DNA of 64,000 nt, taken from Tipula vernalis (Eukaryota > Arthropoda > Insecta > Diptera > Tipulidae). Positions 34,690-46,386 of this stretch are shown here, in pieces; the first letter of the stretch is position 1; each line of letters opens with the position of its first letter. The notes under the pieces were generated by a model. It was not told where the DNA came from. It ran no database searches and saw only the letters and a program-made list of their open reading frames with translations. The stretch is from the NCBI GenBank assembly GCA_958295665.1, contig OY282560.1, forward strand, positions 259,107,368-259,171,367, read 5' to 3'. Position numbers and translations under genes: made by a program.

Positions 34690-36664
34690 CTGCCACCTAC
34701 CATGGAAGACGTAGTACGAACAGCTGTGGCCAGAGCATTAGCTGAACAACAGCTAATCATGAGTAAGCCACCACCAAACACTAGCGCACCGGTAGGAGGA
34801 ACAAGAGTACCATCAACGGAAGCAACAGTAACATATAGTTCCACATGGTGGAATCATAATTTGATTTAGCGCGTATATCATCCGATTAACGGCAGAGGAA
34901 TTATCAAGTTTAGCAGACCGACTACACGAAACGATGATACAATGAAACATATCCGAAATTGCAACACTAGCCCGAATCACGCCGGCAAAACTAGAAACCA
35001 ACCTATCCCAGCCGCAGATAATAATTCACCAAGTCAAAGCAACGCTCCACGGTTATGCTATTCCCATTACTGGTTCAAGAATTGAGCAAGAAATTGTAAA
35101 CCGATCTGCCCACGCTGGGAAGAATTCAAAACAAGAAACTAATGCCACCAAAGCAAACAGCGACATGCGAAGGTGCGGAGCACATTTAATAGACACTGGC
35201 GCCGACGTATCAGTGATGCCAGTCCTAAAAGAGGAGTAAACTAAAAATATTCGTTAAAAGAATAATTGAGCTAAATCTTCGTCTCAGGAGGCAATTCAGC
35301 TGGACATTTATTATAGACGAAGTTCCGGTCACGTTGCCCATAATCGGCGCGGACTTTATACAACAACCCGGACTACTCGTCGAAATCCAACATGGACGAT
35401 TAATCGATCCACTCACCAAGCTTTATTCAGCCGGTACCACAACCACTGCAGCACCACCAACCGTTCGGGTAGTAGATAGTAACAGAGACACTCAAATCGT
35501 CGAGTTACTAAACAAATACAAGGAAATTACATATGACACACAAACGGACAAACCAATCAAACACCGTAACTCTTCACATTACAACAAAGGGACCACCGGT
35601 ATTCGCCAGGCCTCGGAGATTAAATACGGAGAAACTAGACATAGCGAAAGGAATTCTAATAAATGGTAGATCAAGGGATCAGCCGGCGACCGAAAGTCCA
35701 TGTGCTAGCCCACTGCATTTAGTGAAAAAGAAAAACGGAGATTAGCGACCATGTGGAGGCTATCGGGTGCTGAACAAAAAAACAGTACCAGATCGATACC
35801 CGATCCCATATATTCAAGACTTCTCGCAACATCTAGAAGGTGCAAACATTTTCTCGGCGATAGACCTTCCGAGGAGGTAGATATACCGAAAACGGCGTTC
35901 CAACACCTTTTGGATTATTTGAATTTACAAAAATGATGTTCGGCTTAAGAAATGCAGGAATCACTTTCCAACGCTTCATAGACAACATACTACAAAGCTT
36001 AAATTTCTGTTTCATGTACTTAGACGACGTGTTAGTAGCATCTAAGTCATGAACAGAACGCACAAAACACTTAGAGATAGTATTTGCAAAATGTCATTTC
36101 GCAAAAGACAGTCTAAATTTTTTAGGGCACCAAGTGTCAAAAGACAGGATTAAGCCAACGCCAGAAAAAATCGATGAAATAAATAAAATACCAAGGCTAA
36201 AAACGATTAACCACCTAAGAAGATACCTAGGGATAATAGTACATTTTTATAAAATATTCATACCAAACGCGTGCAGAAACTAAGCAATACTCAACCAGAA
36301 TCGACAGGGAAGTAAGAAAAAGGATACCCGGGAAGTCGAGTGGTAAGAAGAAGCCATAGAAGCCTTCGAATTGTCTAGGAGACAACTGAGCGAAGCAACA
36401 AGTTTGGCACATCCATCGGCAACAATGGAGCTAGCACTAATGGTCGATGCATCGGACACGTACAGTAATCGGTGCCATAATACAACAGCGCAGACAGAAC
36501 GAAAAAGCCGATTGGCAACCATTACAGTTTTATTCATCAAAATTAAATTCGAAGAGAACTTTTGGCGATACACCCTTTTAAGCATTTCCAACGCAATATC
36601 CAACACATACCAGGACGGGATTGGGATAACATGGTAGCAGATACCATGTCACGTTTAGAAATTA
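34690..36664 (+). pseudogene. Ty3-type pol pseudogene
   Basis: Protease: HLIDTGADVSVMP near 35185-35223, with the DTG active site. The linker to RT includes PVFARPRRLNTEKLDIAKG near 35600 and CASPLHLVKKKNG near 35700. RT: IFSAIDL-type and MFGLRNAG-type pieces near 35850-35960, and the catalytic YLDDVLVAS (YxDD) near 36018. RNase H: LMVDASD near 36440, and GRDWDNMVADTMSRLE near 36615-36660. Stops and frameshifts occur every 100-300 bases, so the copy is old. Confidence 0.85.
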
Positions 36665-37120
36665 TACAAATAAAAACACATAAATAAACACATAACTACA
36701 CATAATACATAAATCGTTTCGTCTGCAGACTGCAGGTCGCGCTTTCTTGTTGAAATCACGACGTCTCGATAACACATAAAAACCTACACATTTTCATTAT
36801 TGTCTATTAAGGTTAATTAATAATTCATAGCAATCGAATTTTGTGAAGAGAGTTTCCTCTCTTGACATAGTAAATATTGGTTAACTTTCGTTTCGTTTTC
36901 AATAAATTTGGTTTTGAGCATGTGGACGCACTGCGGGTATTGTGAAATATTTACCGTAAAAAGATAAAAAATGTTAATTTCGCCTTAGTTTTATTTATCT
37001 AATTTTGACGTTTACATTTCTATGTATTTGTGAAATTTTGATGAAATCTACCAGAAAATCCGAATTTGTGGCAAATGATCTGGATAAAAAAAAATCAATT
37101 TATTTTCTTCGAAAGAATAT
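36665..37120. other. Intergenic DNA without supported genes
   Basis: Nothing is recognised apart from A+T-rich sequence and a CTGCAGACTGCAGG palindromic spot near 36723. Confidence 0.4.
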
Positions 37121-37126
37121 GGTTTT

Positions 37127-37217
37127 GTTCAATCGGGCAAAAATGATAAAAAATATCATATTTTATCCCACCCTAACTTCATTTCGTAATACTGTACGTC
37201 AAACCCGATTGAACAAC
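37127..37217. repeat. Inverted repeat GTTCAATCGGG, possible outer terminus
   Basis: GTTCAATCGGGCAAAAATGA begins at 37127, and its end is mirrored at CCCGATTGAAC (37204-37214), making a 90-bp MITE-like unit. The first 32 bases also recur, inverted, at 46776-46809 on the far side of the piggyBac stack. Confidence 0.6.
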
Positions 37218-37784
37218 CAAAATTGATAAAAAATGATAAATTGATTTTAAATGTTACATTTTGTTTTAACCCTTAGCGGGGTCATATATGGTACATTTGT
37301 ATTTCGATCAACAATTTATTGTTTCTGAGCAGAATTGTTTTTTTCGGTTTATTGGCACTGAGAATACAAGTAATTTGGATTTTCTTTGCGTATTTTGTTT
37401 AATGGGTTTTCTGTCATGACCTTTTTATTATTTGGTTTGAAAAATCGAAGTGTCCGCGCAGATTTCTACACAAAATATTAGATTCCTACAACTAGTAAAT
37501 ATATATATTTTTGGTAAATAATACGGGAAACGAAGGTCAGTATTGAAACAAACTAAGTGATTTATTAGAAATATCTTAAATTATCTGAAATCGGTAAGTA
37601 AACATTGTGTATCACATATGGTACAAAAACAGTTTCCGCAATTTTTTACATATGTGTCAAATATGCTCAGTTTTAGATTTGAATATCACAAAATAGTTGC
37701 ACAGTTAGTTTTATTTATTTAATTATAGTTTTATTTGGATATTTATTTGGTAAAGAGGTACTTTTAGGTAGGTACTTAGTTAAA

Positions 37785-39188
37785 ATGCCTAAGCCAAAAT
37801 ATTTGTCTCTCGAGGAAATAGAAAAAATCATAGAAGAATGGCCTGATAGTAGTGAGGATGATATGGACGACGATGAGGGTGATGAAATAAATTTTAACGA
37901 TTGGGACACAAACGTCGAGGAGCAGAGGGAAATAATTGTGGAAGACTTAGATATTGAAAATATCCCAGTTGTCTTAGCCGGTGATCTTAACATTCAGGGT
38001 TCATACATATTTGAAAACATGGATGTTGACGGAGAGATACAAATTGAAATTAGCCAACAAGGTATTACTAACGAGGAAGCGGAAATCAAAAAATTGAGGG
38101 AGAGGTATAAGAAACTAATCTGGAAAAACTCCCCATTCATTCCATCGAAAATCCATCGAAATCGAAATTTAATTTAGATACACTATTTCCACAACAAATA
38201 CTGAACCGCGACACTCCCTTAGCGAATTTTAATTTGTTCTTCAATGATGAAGTTTTAGATTTAATAGTAATAGCAATCAAACTTATATTCTACACAAAAA
38301 AATGTTTCGAGCCCATTTGGCCTTACGAAACCCGAGTTAAAAAAATTCCTCGGAATTTGTATAATTTCTACGGTACACCAAGTACCCAACACTGAGCTAT
38401 ATTGGGATGCCATTGTGGGAAATAAACTTATTCAAGAAACTATGTCATTGAAAATGTTTAAAAAAATTAAAAGCATTCTCCACTTTGTAGACAACGAAAT
38501 GGCATTACCAAAATCTCATCCGCAGCATGACCGCTTATTTAAACTTCGCCCATTTTTAAACCTGTTGCAACAAAATTTCTTACAAATACCGTTAGAGGAG
38601 CATCTATCTGTGGACGAACAGATATGCGCTACAAAAATTAGGAGTTACATGAAGCAATACGTGCCTTCGAAGCCTCACAAATGGGGTTTTAAAATATTTG
38701 CTTTGACAAGAGGATCATCAGGTAAACTATTGTTACACTTAATTTTATGGCCTAAATAAATATTTTATTTTATTTTAGGATTCCTCTATAATTTCGAAAT
38801 TTACACAGCACAAGAAAATAATTATAGGAACGAAGGTGAAGAAAACCTTGGGGCATCAGCCAATATAGTTGTCCGCTTATGCAGACCCGTTCCTAAAAAT
38901 ATAGGTCATAAAGTGTTTTGTGACAACTATTTTACTACAATACCCCTTGCTCTGTTTCTTGAACAACAAGGAATCCTTTTCATAGGGACGATTAGGCGTA
39001 ATCGGATCCCCAACTCTAAACTCAAAACTGATAGGGAGATTGGTAAACTTCCGCGAGGGTCTTATGAAGAGTATACTGCGTCCTTTAAAGGTACTGACTT
39101 AGGCTTAGTACGATGGAAAAACAACAAGTCGGTAACTCTGGTTTCGTCTTATGTTGGAGCAAACCTAGTGTCACTCATAAATCTGTAC
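37785..39188 (+). pseudogene. piggyBac transposase, 5' part
   Basis: The N-terminus (37785-38177) is acidic (SSEDDMDDDEGDE), as is usual for piggyBac proteins. The frame then shifts. The core reads through NLFFNDEVLDLIV near 38230, LYWDAIVGNKLIQE near 38398 and HLSVDEQI near 38600 (first catalytic Asp). A short intron at 38721-38778 (GTAAAC...TTTTAG) follows. Then come FCDNYFTT near 38915 (second Asp) and WKNNKSVTLVSSYVGAN near 39115. It is cut at the TTAA at 39189 by the next element. A stop near 38393 and the frameshift show that it was already decayed or has decayed since. Confidence 0.88.
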
Positions 39189-39700
39189 TTAAAAGCAAAA
39201 ATCGCTTATCTGCACATTAGTTGTTTTGAAAAAATGAAGATTAAAGTTTCAAAATCATTATTTATAAAATTGTGAGGATTACAGTTAAGGCCTTTGCCCA
39301 TAGGAAAACGAAAACGAAAACGAATTTTCCCTCTTTAACTATAACTCCAAAATATTTAGTATATTATAGCCTAAACCCTCTCAAACTTGCTCTTAAACAC
39401 AAAGCAAAACTATTTTAAATTGAAAAACCAATTAAAAATATTTAATAATCCCAGAAAGTTTCATTTTAATTATTTCGGTCAGAAAATTAAAAATATTTTT
39501 TCAATTTTTCGTCCGAAAAAGTACACGAAAAAATTTTTCGTGTGGTTTTTCTGTTATAATTTTTTAATTCTGTTATAATTTTGAATTGCCAACTTAAAAA
39601 AAATTGTATATATGTACATACTCGTACCTAAAAATACTACTGTGACATTTAAAAAACACATCAGTTATCAAATACATCGCCGTCGTTAAGAAAACCAATA

Positions 39701-40595
39701 ATGGAGCAGCCAAATAAAAAAAAAAAAAAACAAAAGACGGAGGAAAAGGAGCTTATGAAAAAAAACAACAGAATTTTCGAAGAAAAACTAATAATTGAAA
39801 TCGAAGCGCACCCGTCAATTTATAATAAAACATCCACGGATTACAAAAATAAAAATAAAAAAGCAACTGCGTGGGATGAAATTTCAATAATTTTAGCGAA
39901 ACCTGGTAAGCGCATGCTTATAATCTCTTCAATTAAATAATGTATTATTTTCTTCTATTTTAACAATTTAGTTGATGAATGCCAAAAAAGTGGATTAATC
40001 TCCGGGATTCTTTCCGAGCTTATTTCAAAATTGAAAAAAATTTACCCAGCGGTTCTGGAAAAGATACTGGAGTAAAATGGTGTCATTTCGAAAATATGCA
40101 GTTCCTCATTCCATACACCAAAGTACCCGAAGAGTAAGTTTGCTTAGGTGTTAATTTTGTGAAATTTTTATAAAATTGAAATATTTTAATTTAAGTGATT
40201 GCGGAAATTTCTCCACCGATTCAACCGATGTGATACTATTATTGGATGACGAAAGTATCCATGGCGAGGAAAGTGCGACTCAACAGCACAGCTCAACATG
40301 CAGTCAAAACACAACTACCCGTGTACTTGGAGAAGCTTTAGAGGCAGAATTACCCAGAAGTACTCGTAAACGTCCTGTGCCAAACGGAAACGACTACGCA
40401 ATTGGAAAGGTTTTAAAAGCTATTGAAAACATAGCAGAACCGAGCCCACCTCAAAATACAAATCCTATGTCAAATTTTTTTGTGTCACTCTGCGAATTAA
40501 CAAAAAAATTTTCAATTCAGCAACAAATTGACTTGCAAATTGAAGCTTTGCAGCTTGTAAAAAAAATTTCGTCGGAAGAATATTTAATTTTATAA
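39701..40595 (+). CDS. Harbinger MADF-type DNA-binding protein, frameshifted
   Basis: Exons are 39701-39905, 39972-40133 and 40196-40595, with GT/AG borders. The N-terminus is a Lys-rich stretch followed by the MADF domain: IFEEKLIIEIEAHPSIYNKT, AWDEISIIL, then WINLRDSFRAYF and a KWCHFENMQFL end. MADF domains bind DNA and serve as the accessory factor in this TE class. The C-terminal part (PMSNFFVSLCELTKKF, IDLQIEALQLVKKI) is a BESS-like dimerisation segment. One A is missing from the run at 39984-39989, which shifts the frame before WINLRD. Confidence 0.82.
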
Positions 40596-40731
40596 TACAT
40601 ATTTAACTATAAATATGATTTAACTTGGCCTAGAAGGCTAATATATGTACTTATTGAAATTCATATTTTTAAATAAAACAGAAAAATAAATTTTTTGTGT
40701 CTGTGTATTATTAATAATTTAGACAACGTCT

Positions 40732-41994
40732 TTATATCAATCCGTGTTGGAAAGATACATCCCCTTCCTTTAAGCACCAGTCGGCAAATTTTTCACGGAC
40801 ATCGTGTGCATAAGAAGCGGGCGGTATAATTTGGTCTTCTATATTGGGGTCCGTTAAATCTGCATCGAAATTAATGTTATCGTTCGGAATTGTTCCTACT
40901 TCGCCTAGATTGGTTCTTAAAAAATTATGCAAGATGCAACAGCACAAAACGATTTGTTTAGCAAATGGCACTTGAATCTCCAACGACTTCAGCAAAATCG
41001 CCACGTATGAGAAAGAATGCCGAAGGCATTTTCAACTATACGGCGAGCCCTGGATAACCTGTAATTAAATAATCTCTGTTTTACAGATAATTTTAGTCCT
41101 GGATATGGAGTTAATAAATTGGACTTAAGCCCAAAGCCCTCATCGCCCACCAAGACTTGTGGCATTAGCAAGCTACTAGTACCCGGCAAATATGAAGCGT
41201 TGGGAATATTTAAAGAGCGGGAATTGTTTATCCACGCTTTACCGAATTCGCAATTAGAAAATACCGCAGCATCGCTGTTGGAGCCATACGATCCTATGTT
41301 CACCATAACAAATTTGTATTGGGCATCCACCACTGCCATCAAGCCAATCGAGAAATGCTTCTTATAATTGTAGTAAAGACTTCCACTATTGCCGGGACAA
41401 AACATTTTGATATGTTTCCCGTCCACGGAGCCGAGACAGTATGGAAAATTCCAACGTCTATAAAACTCTTGCGATATTTTTCGCCATCCAGACTGGGTTG
41501 GTTTTGGTAACAGAATGCTCTTCAGTTTAATATTGATTGCCATTATGGTTTGAATTATGCACCTCCTCACGGTCGTTATACCCATATGGAAGCGTAAGGC
41601 CAAATCTGTGAAAGTGGCGCCAGTCGCCAAAAACTTAGAACATGTATCTTATATACAAATATAATGTATATTTTTATATATTTTGAAATTACCTTAGTGT
41701 AATCACCAGCTTTTCCTTTGCGGAAATAGCATCTTCCCTAAAATTAGATTTGTCTGGTGTAATAATATTAAAGATTTTTAAAAGAATGTAATTAAATTGG
41801 GTTTGGTTCATCCGAAAATATTGATAAAATTTTGGTGGATATAGTTCTAAATTTATTATCAATGTATGAAACTCCTCATGAGTTTTTCTTAATTTATTTA
41901 TAGGATGTACATGGTACTTCGCGCGGGTCCTACTTTTTCTCGCTAAAAAATACATAGCACAACACAAAAGTATTTTCTTCTTTTTTAATATCAT
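40732..41994 (-). CDS. PIF/Harbinger DDE transposase, frameshifted
   Basis: Exon 1 is about 41693-41994 and exon 2 runs from 41633 down to 40732. Exon 2 has GATFTDLALRFHMG (HTH-like), then the triad: Asp in CLGSVDGKHIKM, Asp in VLVGDEGFGLK and Glu in RRIVENAFGIL. QIVLCCCILHNFLR is the conserved C-terminal HNF/LR region. A one-base loss near 40993-40997 moves the frame just after the Glu motif, and the exon 1/2 joint appears one base out. Otherwise the protein is full length for the family (about 400 residues). Confidence 0.85.
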
Positions 41995-42491
41995 GAAAAT
42001 TGCCTTTTATTTTCAAATAAATTTAAAACAAATTCTCTTACTTATGACACACGCTACTATTATTCAAATCTAGGATATTTTGATTTTGTTACTAACGAAA
42101 ATAGAATTTCGGTTTGGTCATGGGTAATATAAAACGAAAAAATTCAAAAAAGGGTCAAATTTTTCGTTTTTTGTGTTTTTCTTTTTCCTATGGGCAAAGG
42201 CCTTAATTGTCGTGCTGACTGTCTTAAAGTGCAAGTAAAATGCTACTTAGATTTATAAAAAAATACTTTATTTCTTATTTCAGTAGCTGGGAAATCAAGA
42301 AAGAAGATTTTAAGCGATTTTTGCTTTTTAAAAATAAAATTAATAAAACTCTTAAAGTCCCTTTAAATAGTTTTATCTATTTTTTATTACATCAGTAGAA
42401 AACTTAAAGTATTTTAATTCATTTTTATAAAAATAAAAATTTAATAGTTCCATAATTAAGAAATATTAGTCAATTCAAGTTTTTTTTAATT

Positions 42492-44786
42492 CTAATCAAT
42501 ATCTTCCTCTTCGCATTCTGTGTCATCAGATAAATCTGGATCAACCATAGGCGAATCGCTGTCTTTTAATTTCTTATAAAAATCATGATAAAGTTCATTT
42601 ATTAATGGAAGTTGATCAATAAGATCCTTTTTCTTTTGTTTATTTATTACCACTGGGCCATTATAAGATTTTGTTAAATGTGAATGATCGATCTTTGTAA
42701 ATCCTCGTTTTCGGATATTGAGTTCTTTAAATGTTTCATCTTCATCTAAAGAGTTTTTATATTGGATTAATCCAAATTGTTTACTGTATCTTAACCATCT
42801 AACATTTGCCCATTTAAATTGATCGCCATCAGCATTTCTATTGCGCCACATACATTTGGTTTGTATAATATTTGAAAAATTAAATATTTTATCCTGATTC
42901 ATTTCAATGACTTTGAATATACGAGTTGAGCTAGCTTGTCGCACGAATTGATACCATTCCACTGGATGACTGATCTCAGGATTTGTTCTCTTCTTTTTCC
43001 TCTCAATGATGGAATGGTCCACATCACATTCCATATGTGTGTGGCCTGTTAATAGAAATTTATGGTCAATTATTTGTATATTTGTGGAGGACTGCAAAAA
43101 TATCTGAAATCAAAAATGTTAATATTATAAAGAACTACTCATGTGAAAAATATGTATGCAAATACCATAAACATTACAGACATAAAGGAATTTTTATTCT
43201 GTTCCACACACCCATCACTATAAAATATTACTTGGTCTACATTCGGTGGTTCTGATAGAAGATGCTGATAAATACACGATGCAATTTCGTTCCCACCGCG
43301 TTTTGCCAACGCCTCATGCCACATGTAGCAAAACGGACTATTTGAAGCACAATTGTGGACAGTCAAATTGAATGTCCACAATTGTCTTTTGTAAAACGAA
43401 ACATTACTGGTAAGTAACGGCGTTGGCAAGCATTGCTCTAGATCAAAAGCGTATACCTTCTTATTTAAATTATTTTTTGCAATCTTTTTGTCAGCTTCCT
43501 TCATGTTATAAGCATCATCGGCTTCTTTGTGATGGTTTGACTGCTGAAAAATCAAATTATTTTTTTCATCTTCCGATTTAGCCGTAGAAATAAGAATTTT
43601 AAATTTGTCGCATTTGAAGCAAGTGTCTGTTTTAGGTTTTTTGAATTTAAGTCCCATTCCTAAATAAAAATATTATGTTGCATTAAACTATTAAATTTAA
43701 AGTAAAATAAAATGTAGCTTTACCTTTAAAAATTTCATTATATTTTGTTAAAGATACTGGATTTGAGTGTGATGAACTATATAATCTATACATTGTCGAA
43801 AGATTTAAATTAATCTGCAAATATTTTTTTTGCGATCGCCGTCGCGTATAATGGCTTTCATAATACGGAAATAGATTAATGTGGTTTTGAACTTCGCTGA
43901 TTTTTTCTTCAGATAATTTATTCGCTGAAGGTCCTTTTCCACGATGATCTTCAACAGCCCCACCGAAAATTCTATTTTTTTTGCAAACTGTTTTCAAGAA
44001 ACTCTCTGTCTCTCCTAAAGTTTTCAAGAAACATTTCTGACAAACATTTATTTTTGTGCCATTCAACAAAAGGCTATAATAATTAGAATGGGTTCTATTT
44101 CTTGGTGAAGAAAGTGATCTTTGAAGAACCGTACGCTTTTTTGGTTGCATGTCTATCAACCGCGATACGAATGACGCTTTCGATTGATAGGATGATAAAT
44201 GGCAATAGTAATTAAAAATCACAAGTTGTTGCTCGTAGGTTATTTTATCTTTGCAATGCTTTTTGCACTCTGTTAATGGTAAACACTCCTTCATTTTGAT
44301 TTTTCCAGTTTTTGTTTTAATAGCTATTTTGTTCATTGGACCCATATTCTGTTGTAAAGAGATTTGTGTAATAGATGAATCATCGGGTAACATAGTATCT
44401 TCCGATATGTTGTTTTCTATTAAAGATGCAATTTTCTCCAAATCACCAGAAGAGCTCGAACTATTAGAATTCGGAACATTAAAATCAGGGTCCTCATCTG
44501 AATCATCAATACCTTCAAATATATCTTCATCCAATTGAACACTTTTTTCATTATTTTCTAAATCCATTGTGTTTGAATTCCGTCGAAATCTAAAATGGTA
44601 TTGTCCAAGTTCTTCAGTCTCATGCAAATCTGAAACGTTGAGAATAGATGGTACGCATTCTAAAAAAAATGCGCTCTTTGTAACTTTTCGAAAATTTTGT
44701 AATATATTATATTTTTTACCTTGTTCGGAAATTTGTTTATGCTTTTTTTGTGATTTTTCAATTTCATAATCTTCGCGGCTTGCCAT
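42492..44786 (-). CDS. Intact DUF7869-like putative transposase, 722 aa
   Basis: Exons on the minus strand are 43724-44786, 43166-43659 and 42492-43103. All borders are GT/AG and phases fit, giving 2169 coding bases ending in TAG/TAA-type stop after an acidic tail. The ATG at 44786 (MASRED) is preferred; an in-frame ATG lies at 44855. The N-terminal third is acidic (DEDIFEGIDDSDEDPDF). A Cys cluster with VCQKCFLKTLGETESFLKT and the block INLFPYYESHYTRR follow. FKCDKFK-type cysteines open exon 2, then comes an RNase H-like core: YAFDLEQCLPTP, FYSDGCVEQNKNSFM and, after intron 2, HKFLLTGHTHMECDVDHSIIE. These acidic residues (D, D, then D/E) look like a DDE triad. The layout matches the arthropod proteins that I recall under DUF7869. 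Function as transposase is inferred from TIRs and TSDs. Confidence 0.8.
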
Positions 44787-45369
44787 TTTTATTCCTAAAC
44801 CTTCTAAATACACTTCAAAAAACAGTTTACGATATTTTAAAACGTATCCAAACACACAAAATAATTATTAAATCCACTTGCAAAAAACACTTATACTCAC
44901 TTAAGAATATGCTTCAAACAAAATTTATTTTTGAAGAAGAACTTATGGAACTTTATCACTTAGTATAAACGATTTTTTTTTCGTACAATTAGCTTAAAAT
45001 TCTTTAAGAATAGAATAAAATTTGAAAAAAATTGTAAAAATAGCCTAACTGATATTTAGCTATTATTGCGTTTTAATTTTTTATTCTGTTTACTCTTCAC
45101 CTTGATTCGTAAGTATCGCTTAAATGATTTTAACTGAATTTTGTAACGAAATGCACTTTGGTATATTAATTTAGTTGTAGATAAGCGATTCTTGCAAATG
45201 AAAATAGTGTTGGTTGTCATTTAAGCAAAAATTAATTATCTCATAACTTTGTTATTTTTTAACCTATTTTCATCAAAATTTGATACAAGCTATCTAGTGG
45301 GCAAATATACTTATTTATGATTTAATCGCAAAAATCGCCTAAAGTCACATAGGCGACTTTTCCTTTTAA

Positions 45370-45931
45370 GTACAGAAATAGATGGGATAGCAAGAAACGT
45401 GCTGAAGTAGCTATTAAATGCCCGGAAATTATAAATCATTATAATCGACATATGGGCGGTGTCGATTTACACGATAGTTTTATAGGTCGGTGCCACATAA
45501 AATATAAATCATCTAAATGGTATCACAGGATCTTTTTCCACATGGTTGACGTCACTGTTGTTAATTCTTGGATTATACATCGAAAAATATGCAAGGAACA
45601 CAATCAACAGGCCCTGATGCTTGTAAATTATAGGAAATATTTAGGATAGGAACTGTGTATAGTTGGGTCTGGTAGAGGGAGTCGTAATAATTCGGCATCC
45701 TCCCGTCAGTTGACGAAAGCATTAATAAATAAGTCCCGTAAAAAATCGGCTCAAAATATCCCTATAAAGGATATTCGTCTCGATAATACTAACCATTTTG
45801 CAGTTTGGGGAGAGCGAACTAGATGTAAAATGCCTAAGTGTAAAAGCCAGACCTTTATAAAATGTTTAAAATGTAACGTCAGTTTATGCATTAATAAGGC
45901 TCGAAACTGCTTTTTAGATTTTCATAATTAA
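45370..45931 (+). pseudogene. piggyBac transposase, 3' part
   Basis: Directly after the TTAA at 45366-45369 the + strand continues with RWDSKKRAEVAIKCPEIIN and HMGGVDLHD, which holds the third catalytic Asp, then KWYHRIFFHMVDV. A stop at about 45647 and a frame change follow. The C-terminal cysteine-rich domain is recognisable at 45820-45925 (CKMPKC, CLKCNVSLC). The two halves are also out of frame across the junction after removal of the insert. Confidence 0.88.
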
Positions 45932-46386
45932 TTATTAATTGTTTATTATTTATTATTAGATAGTTACTAAAAAATGAAGTCTAATTATTTAATTTTATTT
46001 TGTGATCAACTTGTGATTAGTTTCTTAACTTAATTTTTTTATTTTTAGATTTATTTATATTATTATTTTGATTTTGACGATGTATTAAGTTCTAAAGTAC
46101 CTTTATTAATTTGATTATTTTGATTTTTTTTTTATTGATAAATATAATTAAAATAAAAGCCGTTTATTTGAATAAAACACTGGAATAAATATTTTCATAA
46201 AATTTAACAAGTTGTTTTTGTCATACTGGATTTTGTATCATATCTGATACACAAAATAAATTGCATTTTCTGGGAAAATAAACAAGTTTCAGGAAAAACT
46301 CCGAAAGAAACATTTCCAAGCACACCGAGTTCTATAAAGTGGCAAATTTTGGTTTCAATAGGTGCAAAAGAACCACAAAGGGTTAA

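Larger units (their letters stand above)
33880..36664 (+). mobile_element. Ty3-type LTR retrotransposon fragment, decayed
   Basis: The + strand carries broken pieces of a Ty3-like element. A gag-like stretch (NNWRARRDLYTKLKNY, near 33980) comes first, then gag relics to about 34340, a protease, a reverse transcriptase and an RNase H end. It stops at ADTMSRLE near 36655, and there is no integrase. No LTR pair was found. It therefore lost both ends or was fragmented by insertions; DNA at 34380-34640 interrupts it. Confidence 0.8.
39285..42206. mobile_element. PIF/Harbinger transposon nested in the TTAA element
   Basis: The ends are AGGCCTTTGCCCATAGGAAA (from 39288) and its mirror (to 42203). 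Flanks are TTA(A) on the left and (T)TAA on the right, which can be read as a TTAA or a TWA duplication. Length is about 2.92 kb. It holds the standard Harbinger pair: a MADF-type protein on + and the DDE transposase on -. The ends are followed by ACGAAAAC repeats on both sides. Confidence 0.9.
39189..45369 (-). mobile_element. TTAA-targeting DNA transposon, intact gene, DUF7869/Sola-like
   Basis: A perfect TTAA duplication (39189-39192 and 45366-45369) flanks this element inside piggyBac. The left end begins AAGCAAAAATCGCTTATCTG and the inverted right end AAGGAAAAGTCGCCTATGTG, with 16 of the first 20 bases matching. Without the nested Harbinger element it is about 3.25 kb. It encodes one three-exon protein on the minus strand with no disruption. 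The right end also holds a hairpin (AAAATCGCCTA...TAGGCGACTTTT at about 45331-45362). TTAA duplications are known for piggyBac, Kolobok and, as I recall, Sola3; the protein is not piggyBac-like, so the superfamily remains open. Confidence 0.85.
37266..46386 (+). mobile_element. piggyBac transposon, interrupted by two nested elements
   Basis: The outer element is flanked by TTAA at 37266-37269 and 46383-46386. Its left end reads CCCTTAGCGGGG and its right end, inverted, reads CCCTTTGTGG, the usual CCYTT-type piggyBac start. Without the nested DNA (39193-45369, counting one TTAA copy) it is about 2.94 kb, normal for an autonomous piggyBac. The transposase is split between 37785-39188 and 45370-45931. 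Confidence 0.92.

Noticed and set aside
39285..42206. Harbinger element considered a second piggyBac because TTAA can be read at both ends
   Set aside because: Its MADF protein, HARBI1-type triad and GGCCTTTGCCC ends fit PIF/Harbinger; TTAA arises from TTA/TAA next to the terminal bases.
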